From: an uncultured Lentisphaeria bacterium
GTDB lineage: Bacteria; Verrucomicrobiota; Lentisphaeria; Victivallales; UBA1829
Assembly: GCA_905211485.1 (NCBI GenBank)
Contig: CAJMAW010000179.1
Span: forward strand, 1 to 5,211
Reading direction: 5' to 3'
DNA length: 5,211 bases
This document shows positions 1 to 5,211 of this stretch, piece by piece. The notes under the pieces are model-generated. The model was not told the origin of the DNA. It made no database searches and saw only the letters and a list, made by a program, of their open reading frames with translations. The position numbers and the translations under genes were made by a program. The first letter of the stretch is position 1. Each line of letters begins with the position of its first letter.

Positions 1-762
1 CCCCTGCCGGTGGAGGGATTGACGGACACGCATATTCACACCTGTCTCGCCTACTGTCAGGAAAACATGGATCCGCTCCGGACCTTTGCGCTGGCAAAGG
101 CGTTCGGACTCCGGAACATCGCCTTCACGGAACACTCGGGCCAGCTGTATGTGAGTTCCCCGGACTACTGGGAAGGAAAACTCGACCGCCTCGGATTCAA
201 AGGATGCGTCATCAGAAGACGTTCTTCGGACTATTTCCAGCTGCTGGACAAGTGGGCGGAAACGGAAAAATTCATCCCCGGATTTGAAATCGACGTCGCG
301 GAAGACGGTTCCCTCCTCGCCATGCCAGAGGATATCGCGCGGATCCGCCTGAAAGTGGGCTCCGTCCACAATCTTTCCGAAACGCGCGATTTTGAAAAGA
401 CCAAACAGGAATTTCTTTTCCGGGTGGAATCCCTTCTCAGGAATTCCTGTCATGTTCTCGCGCATCCCTTCCGCGTCTTTCTCTGGAAACAGTTCGACAC
501 TCCGCGCGAACTGTATCCGGATGTGGTCCGTCTTCTGAAACAGTATTCCTGTGCGGCGGAAATCAACTTCCATGCACGGAATCTGCCGGAAGACGAATTC
601 TTCGATCTCTGCCACAGAAACGGAGTGCCCATCACGCTCGGAAGCGATTCGCACAATCTCTACGAAATCGGGGAATTCTACGAACATCTAAAGCTTCTGG
701 AACGGATCGGAGTGGAGCCGGGGGAACTCTTCCGCGCGCCTGAGCCGTCCTCAACGTTCTGA
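1..762 (+). CDS. PHP-domain metal-dependent phosphoesterase, 5' end probably cut by window edge
   Basis: This is a PHP (polymerase and histidinol phosphatase) superfamily protein, whose members use a di- or trinuclear metal centre to hydrolyse phosphoesters. All metal-ligand motifs are visible. Numbering from the GTG at base 10, they are D6-T-H8-I-H10, E41-H42, E93 (GFEID), H120 (GSVH), H152 (LAHP) and D213-S-H215. About 250 residues is a normal single-domain length, close to HisJ/YcdX-type proteins, and the complete motif set suggests an active enzyme. It could be a histidinol-phosphatase-like enzyme, but no his gene is nearby and the substrate is not evident. The reading frame stays open to base 1 and the nine bases before the GTG (cccctgccg) contain no ribosome binding site, so the true start probably lies upstream; GTG at 10 is the fallback. 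The protein appears cytoplasmic. It ends in a tandem repeat and converges on the AraC gene. Confidence 0.88.
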   Translation, partial: PLPVEGLTDTHIHTCLAYCQENMDPLRTFALAKAFGLRNIAFTEHSGQLYVSSPDYWEGKLDRLGFKGCVIRRRSSDYFQLLDKWAETEKFIPGFEIDVAEDGSLLAMPEDIARIRLKVGSVHNLSETRDFEKTKQEFLFRVESLLRNSCHVLAHPFRVFLWKQFDTPRELYPDVVRLLKQYSCAAEINFHARNLPEDEFFDLCHRNGVPITLGSDSHNLYEIGEFYEHLKLLERIGVEPGELFRAPEPSSTF

Positions 763-789
763 ATCGTTCTGAATCGTTCTGAATCGTTC
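755..789. repeat. 10-bp tandem repeat (unit TTCTGAATCG), about 3.5 copies
   Basis: The unit TTCTGAATCG occurs three times in perfect register at 757-766, 767-776 and 777-786, with partial copies on both sides. The first copy supplies the stop codon of the PHP gene (TGA 760-762). Because the period is 10, the TGA triplets at 760, 770 and 780 fall in three different frames, so readthrough or frameshift near the gene end is stopped in any frame. It probably arose by replication slippage; any function is unproven. Confidence 0.85.
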
Positions 790-812
790 CAGTCTCTCTC
801 ATTTCCCTGGCG

Positions 813-839
813 CCGGGACTTGTCCTGGAACACTTTTTT
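813..839 (+). terminator. Probable intrinsic terminator of the PHP gene
   Basis: CCGGGA (813-818) pairs with TCCTGG (823-828), with one G-U pair, across a CTTG tetraloop, and six T follow at 834-839. The five-base gap before the T-run is longer than ideal. A competing longer-range pairing, GTTCCAG (786-792) with CTGGAAC (825-831), also ends just before the T-run. The position, 50-75 bases after the PHP stop, fits a terminator. Confidence 0.5.
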
Positions 840-918
840 CCCCTTCCGGCGTCCTTCTCCGGAGGAACGCCCCTGACACGCGCACGGAAGACAGACGGAA
901 AATCAGACGGAAGGGGGG

Positions 919-946
919 AAAAGGAAAATTCAGAAGCTCTCTTCCG
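919..946 (-). terminator. Weak intrinsic terminator candidate of the AraC gene
   Basis: Read on the minus strand, CGGAAG (946-941) pairs with CTTCTG (936-931), with one G-U pair, around an AGAG loop. It is followed by AA, TTTT, CC and TTTT. It lies 10-37 bases after the regulator's stop codon. The stem is short and the T-tract is interrupted, so efficiency would be modest. The left arm is part of a 12-bp perfect palindrome, TCTTCCGGAAGA, at 940-951. Confidence 0.38.
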
Positions 947-955
947 GAAGAAACC

Positions 956-1918
956 TCACACAAAGTCAAGAGGATTTCTCCGGGGGATATTCCTTTCCGC
1001 CCCTCCTCTTTCACCGTCTTCACGGCTTCCTCCTTCCGCATTTTTCCCGGAAGGCCCCTTTCTTTTTCCTGTGAACTCGTGCGCCGTACAGTGGAAACAA
1101 CGTTTGAAAACCCGGCTGAAATGAGAGGGATCCTCAAATCCGCAGCGGGCGGCGAGTTCCTTGACGGAAACAGACTCATCCGCCAGAATCCGTGCCGCCA
1201 TATTCATTTTGAAACGGAGCAGGAAATCCGAAGGCGAAACTCCTGCGGCCCTGTGAAACAGTCTGCTGAAATGTGAACGCGTATATCCGCAGAAAGCCGC
1301 CAGTTCCGACACCGTGATCTGCCGTGAAAGATTTTCCATGCAGAACTGAGCGGCCAGAGTCGGCAGATCCGGCTCGGATCTGTTTTCCAGGGCGGACAAG
1401 GTCTTAAGATCGCTTCCGAGGGACATCAGAAAAGCGTATCCGGCATGGGAAAAACGGAACTCATCCGGGAAAGGTTTCTCCCGCATCAGGCGGAAGACCA
1501 TTTTCAGACTCTGCACCGTGCCTGAGTTCTCCGGCAGACGATGCACGGAACCGTATTCAAGACTCAGACGTTTCAGGAAACGAATGGAAAAGGGATCCTG
1601 GAAACTGATAAAGAAAACTTCCCATGAATCCGCCTCCGGATGGATTCTGATGCGGAAGTTTCCCGGCATGGGAAGAAGCACGGATGTCCCGGGATCCAGC
1701 CGGAGAGAATGCCCGGACCGGATCAGTTCCCCCGCGCCGGACACACTGTCCTGCAAAAAATAGCGGAGGGGCCCCGGCCGTTCCCATGCGCGGGTGTCAT
1801 ATTCACAGGGTCTCACATTGTTTTCGTATCCGCAGAGACGCGGAAGCGCAGGCAGATGCTCTTCCTGATCCTCAAAATAAGGGCTGTAATAATGTTCTCT
1901 GACAAGGGTGTCCGCCAT
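956..1918 (-). CDS. AraC-family transcriptional regulator with cupin-like sensor domain
   Basis: This 320-residue protein has the usual AraC layout. Residues about 1-170 form the ligand-sensing half, with a beta-rich cupin-like stretch around 50-105 (GTSVLLPMPG). Residues about 187-284 carry the two helix-turn-helix motifs: the first at about 202-224 (TVSELAAFCGYTRSHFSRLF), the second at about 251-275 with the family signature G-F-E-D-P-S-H-F-S-R-V-F-K. Such proteins usually activate a neighbouring sugar-use gene when ligand binds. The ATG at 1918 is preceded by GGAGG (complement 1932-1928) at nine-base spacing, so the start is well supported. The gene is divergent from the oxidoreductase, with which it shares a palindromic control region. 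Oddly, it continues 37 residues past the DNA-binding domain (284-320) as a polar tail rich in G, E, R and K; most relatives end shortly after the second motif. No ligand can be named. Confidence 0.93.
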   Translation of the reverse strand: MADTLVREHYYSPYFEDQEEHLPALPRLCGYENNVRPCEYDTRAWERPGPLRYFLQDSVSGAGELIRSGHSLRLDPGTSVLLPMPGNFRIRIHPEADSWEVFFISFQDPFSIRFLKRLSLEYGSVHRLPENSGTVQSLKMVFRLMREKPFPDEFRFSHAGYAFLMSLGSDLKTLSALENRSEPDLPTLAAQFCMENLSRQITVSELAAFCGYTRSHFSRLFHRAAGVSPSDFLLRFKMNMAARILADESVSVKELAARCGFEDPSHFSRVFKRCFHCTAHEFTGKRKGPSGKNAEGGSREDGERGGAERNIPRRNPLDFV

Positions 1919-1977
1919 ATCCTCAGGCCTCCGTCAGGCGTTCTCATGGAAAAACTCACAGAAATCCATAAAAAAGC

Positions 1978-2005
1978 ACAATAATCCTGTTTACAGGAAT
2001 TTCAA
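1978..2005 (-). promoter_or_regulatory. Predicted sigma70-type promoter of the AraC gene
   Basis: On the minus strand, TTGAAA (2005-2000) and TATTGT (1983-1978) are separated by 16 bases. They match the -35 and -10 consensus at 5 and 4 of 6 positions. Transcription would start near 1971, leaving about 50 bases to the ATG. The spacer contains the whole TCCTGTTTACAGGA palindrome, so a bound protein would block or realign this promoter, consistent with autoregulation. Confidence 0.5.
1985..1998. promoter_or_regulatory. 14-bp palindrome TCCTGTTTACAGGA, putative shared operator
   Basis: TCCTGT (1985-1990) and ACAGGA (1993-1998) are exact inverted repeats around a TT centre. The site overlaps the -35 hexamer of the rightward promoter and sits between the -35 and -10 of the leftward promoter. 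A dimeric regulator is the natural ligand. AraC proteins more often bind direct repeats, so the divergent AraC protein is a candidate binder but not a certain one. Confidence 0.45.
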
Positions 2006-2017
2006 AGCAGTTATAAT
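1990..2017 (+). promoter_or_regulatory. Strong sigma70-type promoter of the oxidoreductase gene
   Basis: TTTACA (1990-1995) and a perfect TATAAT (2012-2017) are separated by 16 bases, giving 5 of 6 and 6 of 6 consensus matches in an otherwise AT-rich stretch. Transcription would begin near 2024, leaving a leader of about 110 bases before the ATG at 2134. The -35 lies inside the palindrome at 1985-1998. Confidence 0.65.
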
Positions 2018-2031
2018 TAAAAAATATAAGG

Positions 2032-2060
2032 AATCCGGGAGATCATCAGCATTCCGGATT
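2032..2060 (+). promoter_or_regulatory. Leader hairpin near the 5' end of the oxidoreductase mRNA
   Basis: AATCCGGGA (2032-2040) pairs with TTCCGGATT (2052-2060), giving nine pairs with one G-U and an 11-base loop. It starts about eight bases after the predicted transcription start. No T-run follows at once, so it is not a simple terminator; it could stabilise the 5' end or be a protein-binding site in DNA. Confidence 0.4.
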
Positions 2061-2122
2061 TTCTGAGGAGAGGAAGAGATCTCTCTGAAAAAAACAAATG
2101 AACGTGGGAAAAAAGAAGGAAC

Positions 2123-2130
2123 GGAAAGAG
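2123..2130 (+). promoter_or_regulatory. Ribosome binding site favouring the ATG at 2134
   Basis: GGAAAGAG (2123-2130), with AAGGA just upstream (2116-2120), lies at workable spacing before ATG 2134. The alternative in-frame ATG at 2098 has only CTCTCTGAAAAAAACAA before it, without a Shine-Dalgarno match. A strong GAGGAG at 2065-2070 is too far from either start. Confidence 0.5.
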
Positions 2131-2133
2131 ATC

Positions 2134-3300
2134 ATGATTCGGATCGGAGTCATCGGATGCGGGAACAGATCCTTCATCGCCTTTCATGCGCTGGAGTTTC
2201 CGGATACGGTCATTGCGGCGGGAGCCGATCCCTCGCAGGAGAATCTGGAAAAATTCAGGAATCAACTGAAGACAGACTTTCATGCGGAAATGAATGTTTA
2301 TTCCGACTACCGGGAAATGATCGGGAAGGAAAATCTTTCCGCGGTCATCATCACGAGTCCGGATCATTTTCATGCGGAACAGTCCATGTATGCGATGAAG
2401 CACGGGCTCGGCGTCTATCTGGAAAAGCCGCTCGCCATCACACTGGAGGAATGCAATGACATTCTCCGTTGCGCACGCGAGGAAAACGCCAGGCTCCAGA
2501 TCGGGCACAACATGCGTTATCTCTGGTTCACCAACAAAATGAAGGAAATCATCGACAGCGGAGCCATCGGGGAGGTACAGGCCATCTGGGTCAGACATTT
2601 CGTCTCCTACGGGGACGGTTATTTCCGCAAATGGTATTCCCGGCGCGAACACATCAACAGCCTTCTCATCCAGAAGGGCGCGCATGACATCGACATCATC
2701 CACATGCTTGCCGACTCCTACACCGAGAGGGTTTCCGGATACGGGAAACTCTCCGTCTATGACAAACTTCCGCGGAGGAAGCCTGGGGAGCCCGTTCCGG
2801 TATACAAGGACCGTTCTCTCAACTGGCCGCACAAGGACATGAAGGATTTCAGTCCGGAAATCAGCATCAACGATCACAACATGATCCTGATGCAGCTCCG
2901 GAACGGAGTCCAGGCTTCCTACATGCAGTGCTTCTACACACCCGACACGGTGAGGAACTACACGGTGATCGGCACACAGGGACGTCTGGAGAACTACGGA
3001 GATCTCGGAGGCGGCGCCTGCATTCAGCTGTGGAACACCCGGGAGGACCGTTTCCGCCTGGAAGGAGACGTCACCTGGAGAGAACCCCGCCAGAATGGCA
3101 GCGGACACGGCGGCGCAGACGCATCCATCATCCGGAGCTTCCTCCGTTATCTCCGCGGCGAGGAAACACCCGCAATCCGTCCGCAGGACGCCTGGTACGC
3201 AGCCGCCTGCGGCATCGCCGGAGCCGAATCCATCCGCCGCGGCAACATCCCTGTGAACATCCCGGAACTCGCGCCGGATCTGGAAAACTGCCGTTTCTGA
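2134..3300 (+). CDS. Gfo/Idh/MocA-family NAD(P)-dependent oxidoreductase
   Basis: This 388-residue protein fits the family's usual 330-400. Such enzymes oxidise or reduce a sugar or cyclitol hydroxyl with NAD(P) in the cytoplasm. The N-terminal Rossmann fold begins at once (MIRIGVIGCGN, glycines at 5, 8 and 10). E97-K98-P99 is the family EKP motif, whose lysine is catalytic in characterised members. The C-terminal half has the typical HNMRY and SGAIGEV segments, the active-site-like K181-G-A-H184-D185-I-D-I-I-H190, and a terminal G-H-G-G-A-D element. The ATG at 2134 was chosen for its ribosome binding site and because the fold starts there; an in-frame ATG at 2098 would add 12 lysine-rich residues. 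It is transcribed divergently from the AraC gene from a strong promoter and is followed, same strand, 272 bases later by the hydrolase-like gene. The substrate is unknown; a sugar or glycoside is inferred from context. Confidence 0.93.
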   Translation: MIRIGVIGCGNRSFIAFHALEFPDTVIAAGADPSQENLEKFRNQLKTDFHAEMNVYSDYREMIGKENLSAVIITSPDHFHAEQSMYAMKHGLGVYLEKPLAITLEECNDILRCAREENARLQIGHNMRYLWFTNKMKEIIDSGAIGEVQAIWVRHFVSYGDGYFRKWYSRREHINSLLIQKGAHDIDIIHMLADSYTERVSGYGKLSVYDKLPRRKPGEPVPVYKDRSLNWPHKDMKDFSPEISINDHNMILMQLRNGVQASYMQCFYTPDTVRNYTVIGTQGRLENYGDLGGGACIQLWNTREDRFRLEGDVTWREPRQNGSGHGGADASIIRSFLRYLRGEETPAIRPQDAWYAAACGIAGAESIRRGNIPVNIPELAPDLENCRF

Positions 3301-3332
3301 AAAAAAGGGGAAAAACGGTCTCGGACCCCATT

Positions 3333-3344
3333 CAGACTTGTCTG
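3333..3344. promoter_or_regulatory. 12-bp palindrome CAGACTTGTCTG, possible operator
   Basis: CAGAC and GTCTG are exact inverted repeats around a TT centre, as in the TT-centred palindrome at 1985-1998, though the half-sites differ. It overlaps the -35-like hexamer of the weak promoter candidate at 3338-3366. Short palindromes of this size also occur by chance. Confidence 0.25.
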
Positions 3345-3366
3345 GAAAGGATTGATCGTTTATTGT
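3338..3366 (+). promoter_or_regulatory. Weak promoter candidate upstream of the hydrolase-like gene
   Basis: TTGTCT (3338-3343) and TATTGT (3361-3366) are 17 bases apart, each matching consensus at 4 of 6 positions. The -10 hexamer equals that proposed for the AraC gene. Transcription would start near 3373, giving a leader of about 200 bases. The gene may instead be read through from the oxidoreductase promoter. Confidence 0.28.
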
Positions 3367-3452
3367 TCCATTGTTTCAGAATTCATCTGCAGTTACGGTG
3401 TTGCAAGGGAGCGCGTGCGGCGCCTCACCCGCGGGAAGGGCAGATCATCGGT

Positions 3453-3503
3453 CGAGGCTTTACCTCTCGTTTTTTCCTTCCAGAAGCAAGGAGAAGGAAG
3501 AAG
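3453..3503 (+). promoter_or_regulatory. Overlapping alternative hairpins in the spacer (attenuator-like)
   Basis: Two structures compete for the T-run at 3470-3475. In one, a short GAGG/CCTC stem (3454-3457 with 3463-3466) precedes six T, resembling a weak terminator. In the other, the same T-run and the following CCTTC (3470-3480) pair with a downstream purine tract (3493-3503), giving 11 pairs including two G-U across a 12-base loop. The second is clearly the more stable by eye. The terminator-like stem is very weak, so regulation is a hypothesis only. Confidence 0.25.
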
Positions 3504-3572
3504 GAGAAAGGGAACAGGGGATCCATACTGCAGGATTCAACAGACAATGGAACAGAAACGGACCGCAGAAAA

Positions 3573-5072
3573 ATGAACGGAATCTTCATCAACTCAGATG
3601 TCTGGAACTTCTTCCTCGGTTCCCCGGAACAGATGACCGAACAGGGGATCCGCGACGATGTGGATTTCTACACCGCCTCCGGAGGTGTGGAAGCCGTATT
3701 CTACAACATGAATTTCCAGCGCGCATTCTTCCCGAGCAAAGTCTTCACCCCGATCTGGAAGGACTGTTCTCTGGATGCCGACGGCAATCTCCTTCTCCGC
3801 GGGAAGAGGACGGACAACTCCTATAAGAATCTGGTATTCAACGCTCTTCTTCTTCATAAAAACGTTCCCTCCTTCATGGGTCTGCGTTATCGGCTCTGCC
3901 GGGAGAGAGGCGTGGAAATGTGGCACAGCATGCGTATGAACGACGTGCATTACACCCCCATGCAGACGGAACACCTCCCCCAGCACGGAGATCTCTGGCA
4001 GGAACGCAAGGACCTCATCCGCGCCTGGTACCGCCACACCTGGCGCAGCGACTGGCATGACAATGCATTTGATTACGCGAAGAAGGAAGTTTTCGATTAT
4101 CATCTGGCCTTCCTGAAGGAATATCTCTTCGACTATGAATCCGACGGGATCGAACTGGACTGGCTCCGTTCGATTCCCCTCTTCCGCCCCGGATCCGACG
4201 AACGGAACAAAAACATCCTGACGGAATTCATGAGAAATGCGCGCTCTCTGGCGGATGCGGCCGGGAAAAAATGGGGGCATCCTCTCCGGATCGCGGTCCG
4301 CGTTCCGGCCCGTGTGGAGGAAGCGCTTTCCACCGGTATGGATGTGCCGGCATGGGTCCGGGAAAATCTGGCGGACATCGTCATTCCCAGTCCGAACAAC
4401 ACATCCACGGAAAACGACACGCAGGTCGATCTCTGGAAAATGCTTCTTCCCGAAAGGGACGGCCTGATTCTCGCCCCCTGCATTGACTGCACACTGGGAT
4501 CGGCACGCGGATATTTCATGCCCTTCACTGAGGAAACCGACAACGGTTTCGCCTCCGCCTTCTATCATCTGGGCGCGGACACGATGTACTTCTACAATCA
4601 TTTCCCGAGCAATCACTTCCCGGGGACGGAACGTTTCTTCGGATATGCGGGCGACAGGCGTGAAGTGGAAAAAAGAGCGCGGCGCCATGTCCTGACCCGT
4701 CACGATTGTGTGGGAGAAGGCAGATTTCAGGAACTCTGCTATCCTGAGATCATCTGGAAGCACTGCTGCAACGGAAGCGTCCGGATCAATGCGGGCGGGG
4801 GCACGGAAGGACGCAGTGCGACTGTCGTGCTCGGGACCCGGGTCCCGGTGAAGGCGGACCTGCTGCTGAACACAGTCCCCTGCGAAGCGCTTCCTCCGGA
4901 AACCCCTCTCCCGGAAATGCCGAAGGAGAAAGCCTTCTATCTTCAGGCAAAGGTCCCTGCCGGGGTTCTTCATGACGGCTGGAACGCTCTGGAAATATTC
5001 AACTGCGGAGAAAACGACATACCCGGAACAGATCTGGTCTGGAGCGAAATCAGAATTGACGCAGCGGAATAA
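3573..5072 (+). CDS. Uncharacterised TIM-barrel glycoside-hydrolase-like protein
   Basis: This 499-residue protein matches no family I can name but has features of (beta/alpha)8 glycoside-hydrolase-like proteins. Residues 115-124 (E-M-W-H-S-M-R-M-N-D) resemble a barrel strand end. Residues 184-199 include D191-G-I-E194-L-D196-W-L-R199, a pattern like the strand-4 motif of GH18 and related barrels, but the GH18 catalytic glutamate position is leucine 198. Residues 240-244 (IAVRV), 268-276 (DIVIPSPNN) and 336-344 (DTMYFYNHF) read as later strands. Residues about 405-499 look like a beta-sandwich, probably an accessory domain. No signal peptide or membrane segment is seen, so it should be cytoplasmic. 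The open frame extends upstream, but that sequence is arginine-rich and not protein-like; conserved-looking sequence starts at ATG 3573, which has only a weak ribosome binding site. Co-orientation with the oxidoreductase suggests shared substrate processing. Catalytic activity is not established. Confidence 0.85.
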   Translation: MNGIFINSDVWNFFLGSPEQMTEQGIRDDVDFYTASGGVEAVFYNMNFQRAFFPSKVFTPIWKDCSLDADGNLLLRGKRTDNSYKNLVFNALLLHKNVPSFMGLRYRLCRERGVEMWHSMRMNDVHYTPMQTEHLPQHGDLWQERKDLIRAWYRHTWRSDWHDNAFDYAKKEVFDYHLAFLKEYLFDYESDGIELDWLRSIPLFRPGSDERNKNILTEFMRNARSLADAAGKKWGHPLRIAVRVPARVEEALSTGMDVPAWVRENLADIVIPSPNNTSTENDTQVDLWKMLLPERDGLILAPCIDCTLGSARGYFMPFTEETDNGFASAFYHLGADTMYFYNHFPSNHFPGTERFFGYAGDRREVEKRARRHVLTRHDCVGEGRFQELCYPEIIWKHCCNGSVRINAGGGTEGRSATVVLGTRVPVKADLLLNTVPCEALPPETPLPEMPKEKAFYLQAKVPAGVLHDGWNALEIFNCGENDIPGTDLVWSEIRIDAAE

Positions 5073-5093
5073 AAATCATGTTTTTTCCTTTTT
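5066..5093 (+). terminator. Possible intrinsic terminator overlapping the stop codon
   Basis: GGAA plus AAAA (5066-5069 and 5071-5074, T5070 bulged) pairs with TTTTTTCC (5081-5088) around a six-base loop, followed by five T at 5089-5093. The TAA stop codon (5070-5072) lies in the ascending arm. The stem is mostly A-T and therefore weak. No better terminator is visible before the window ends. Confidence 0.35.
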
Positions 5094-5143
5094 CCATCCG
5101 CCTCTCATCCCCCTCTCCCATCTGCCGCCCTCCGGGGAATGCT

Positions 5144-5174
5144 TTGATAAAACAAAACACTGCCGTCCCATAAT
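5144..5174 (+). promoter_or_regulatory. Weak promoter candidate for a downstream gene
   Basis: TTGATA (5144-5149) and CATAAT (5169-5174) match the -35 and -10 consensus well (5 of 6 each if TATAAT is the reference), but the 19-base spacer is longer than ideal. No coding start follows before the window ends at 5211. Nothing else is recognisable in 5094-5211, which is C/T-rich in its first half. Confidence 0.25.
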
Positions 5175-5211
5175 TCTTTGAAATCGTCATTCTAACCACC
5201 CTATTTGAGCC

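Noticed and set aside
848..871. Inverted repeat GGCGTCC / GGAACGCC between the convergent genes
   Set aside because: No T-run follows on either strand, so it is not a terminator by itself. It may just be part of a structured convergent spacer.
892..912. Direct repeat CAGACGGAA at 892-900 and 904-912
   Set aside because: Nine bases in two copies within purine-rich DNA, with no gene start nearby, are readily explained by chance.
2017..3108. Open frame of 363 codons on the minus strand, antisense to the oxidoreductase
   Set aside because: The plus-strand product has all Gfo/Idh motifs. The antisense product has none and would run into the divergent promoter region.
3313..3327. Small GGTC/GACC hairpin and CCGTTT/AAACGG pairing after the oxidoreductase stop
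   Set aside because: Stems of 4-6 bp without a following T-run do not make a credible terminator, so readthrough into the hydrolase-like gene remains possible.
2928..3572. Upstream in-frame extension of the hydrolase-like gene
   Set aside because: The frame is open but the translation is arginine/proline-rich and low in hydrophobic pattern, and most of it overlaps the oxidoreductase gene in another frame. The conserved-looking protein starts at 3573.
3352..3576. A 74-codon frame starting with TTG in the spacer
   Set aside because: The product is basic, of no recognisable fold, and starts from a rare codon. Only its last ten codons are discussed, as a possible coupling mini-ORF.
3594..4973. 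Open frame of 459 codons on the minus strand, antisense to the hydrolase-like gene
   Set aside because: Its translation shows no domain or motif, while the plus-strand frame has barrel-like conserved segments. It is explained by codon composition of the real gene.

Overview
The window looks like a small catabolic locus from a fermentative, moderately GC-rich bacterium, roughly mid-50s percent GC by eye. The combination of an AraC regulator, a Gfo/Idh/MocA oxidoreductase and an uncharacterised barrel-type glycoside-hydrolase-like protein, with GGAA/TCCGG-rich codon use, suggests the Lentisphaerota/Verrucomicrobiota side of the PVC group (Victivallales-like). That placement is an impression from protein style, not a demonstrated assignment. 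There are no RNA genes, mobile elements or CRISPR arrays.

Layout. (1) Bases 1-762, plus strand: a PHP-domain metallo-phosphoesterase, probably truncated at its 5' end by the window edge. Its stop codon lies in a 10-bp tandem repeat that places a TGA in each of the three frames. (2) Bases 763-955: a convergent intergenic region holding a terminator-like hairpin for each flanking gene. (3) Bases 956-1918, minus strand: an AraC-family transcriptional regulator with an unusual polar C-terminal tail. (4) Bases 1919-2133: a divergent control region. A strong sigma70-like promoter (TTTACA, 16 bp, TATAAT) fires rightwards, and a second promoter fires leftwards into the regulator. The two interlock around one 14-bp palindrome, TCCTGTTTACAGGA. 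(5) Bases 2134-3300, plus strand: a Gfo/Idh/MocA-family NAD(P)-dependent oxidoreductase. (6) Bases 3301-3572: a 272-bp spacer with a second palindrome, a weak promoter candidate and two mutually exclusive hairpins upstream of the next gene. (7) Bases 3573-5072, plus strand: a 499-residue TIM-barrel glycoside-hydrolase-like protein of no recognised family. (8) Bases 5073-5211: a terminator-like structure and a possible promoter for whatever lies downstream.

How the parts may work together (inference): the AraC protein has an N-terminal cupin-like sensing region and is divergently transcribed from the oxidoreductase, the usual arrangement for a local sugar-responsive activator. None of the proteins has a visible signal peptide or membrane segment, so the oxidoreductase and hydrolase-like protein would act in the cytoplasm on an imported glycoside or sugar derivative. 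The substrate cannot be read from the sequence. The PHP gene is convergent with the regulator and need not belong to the same pathway.
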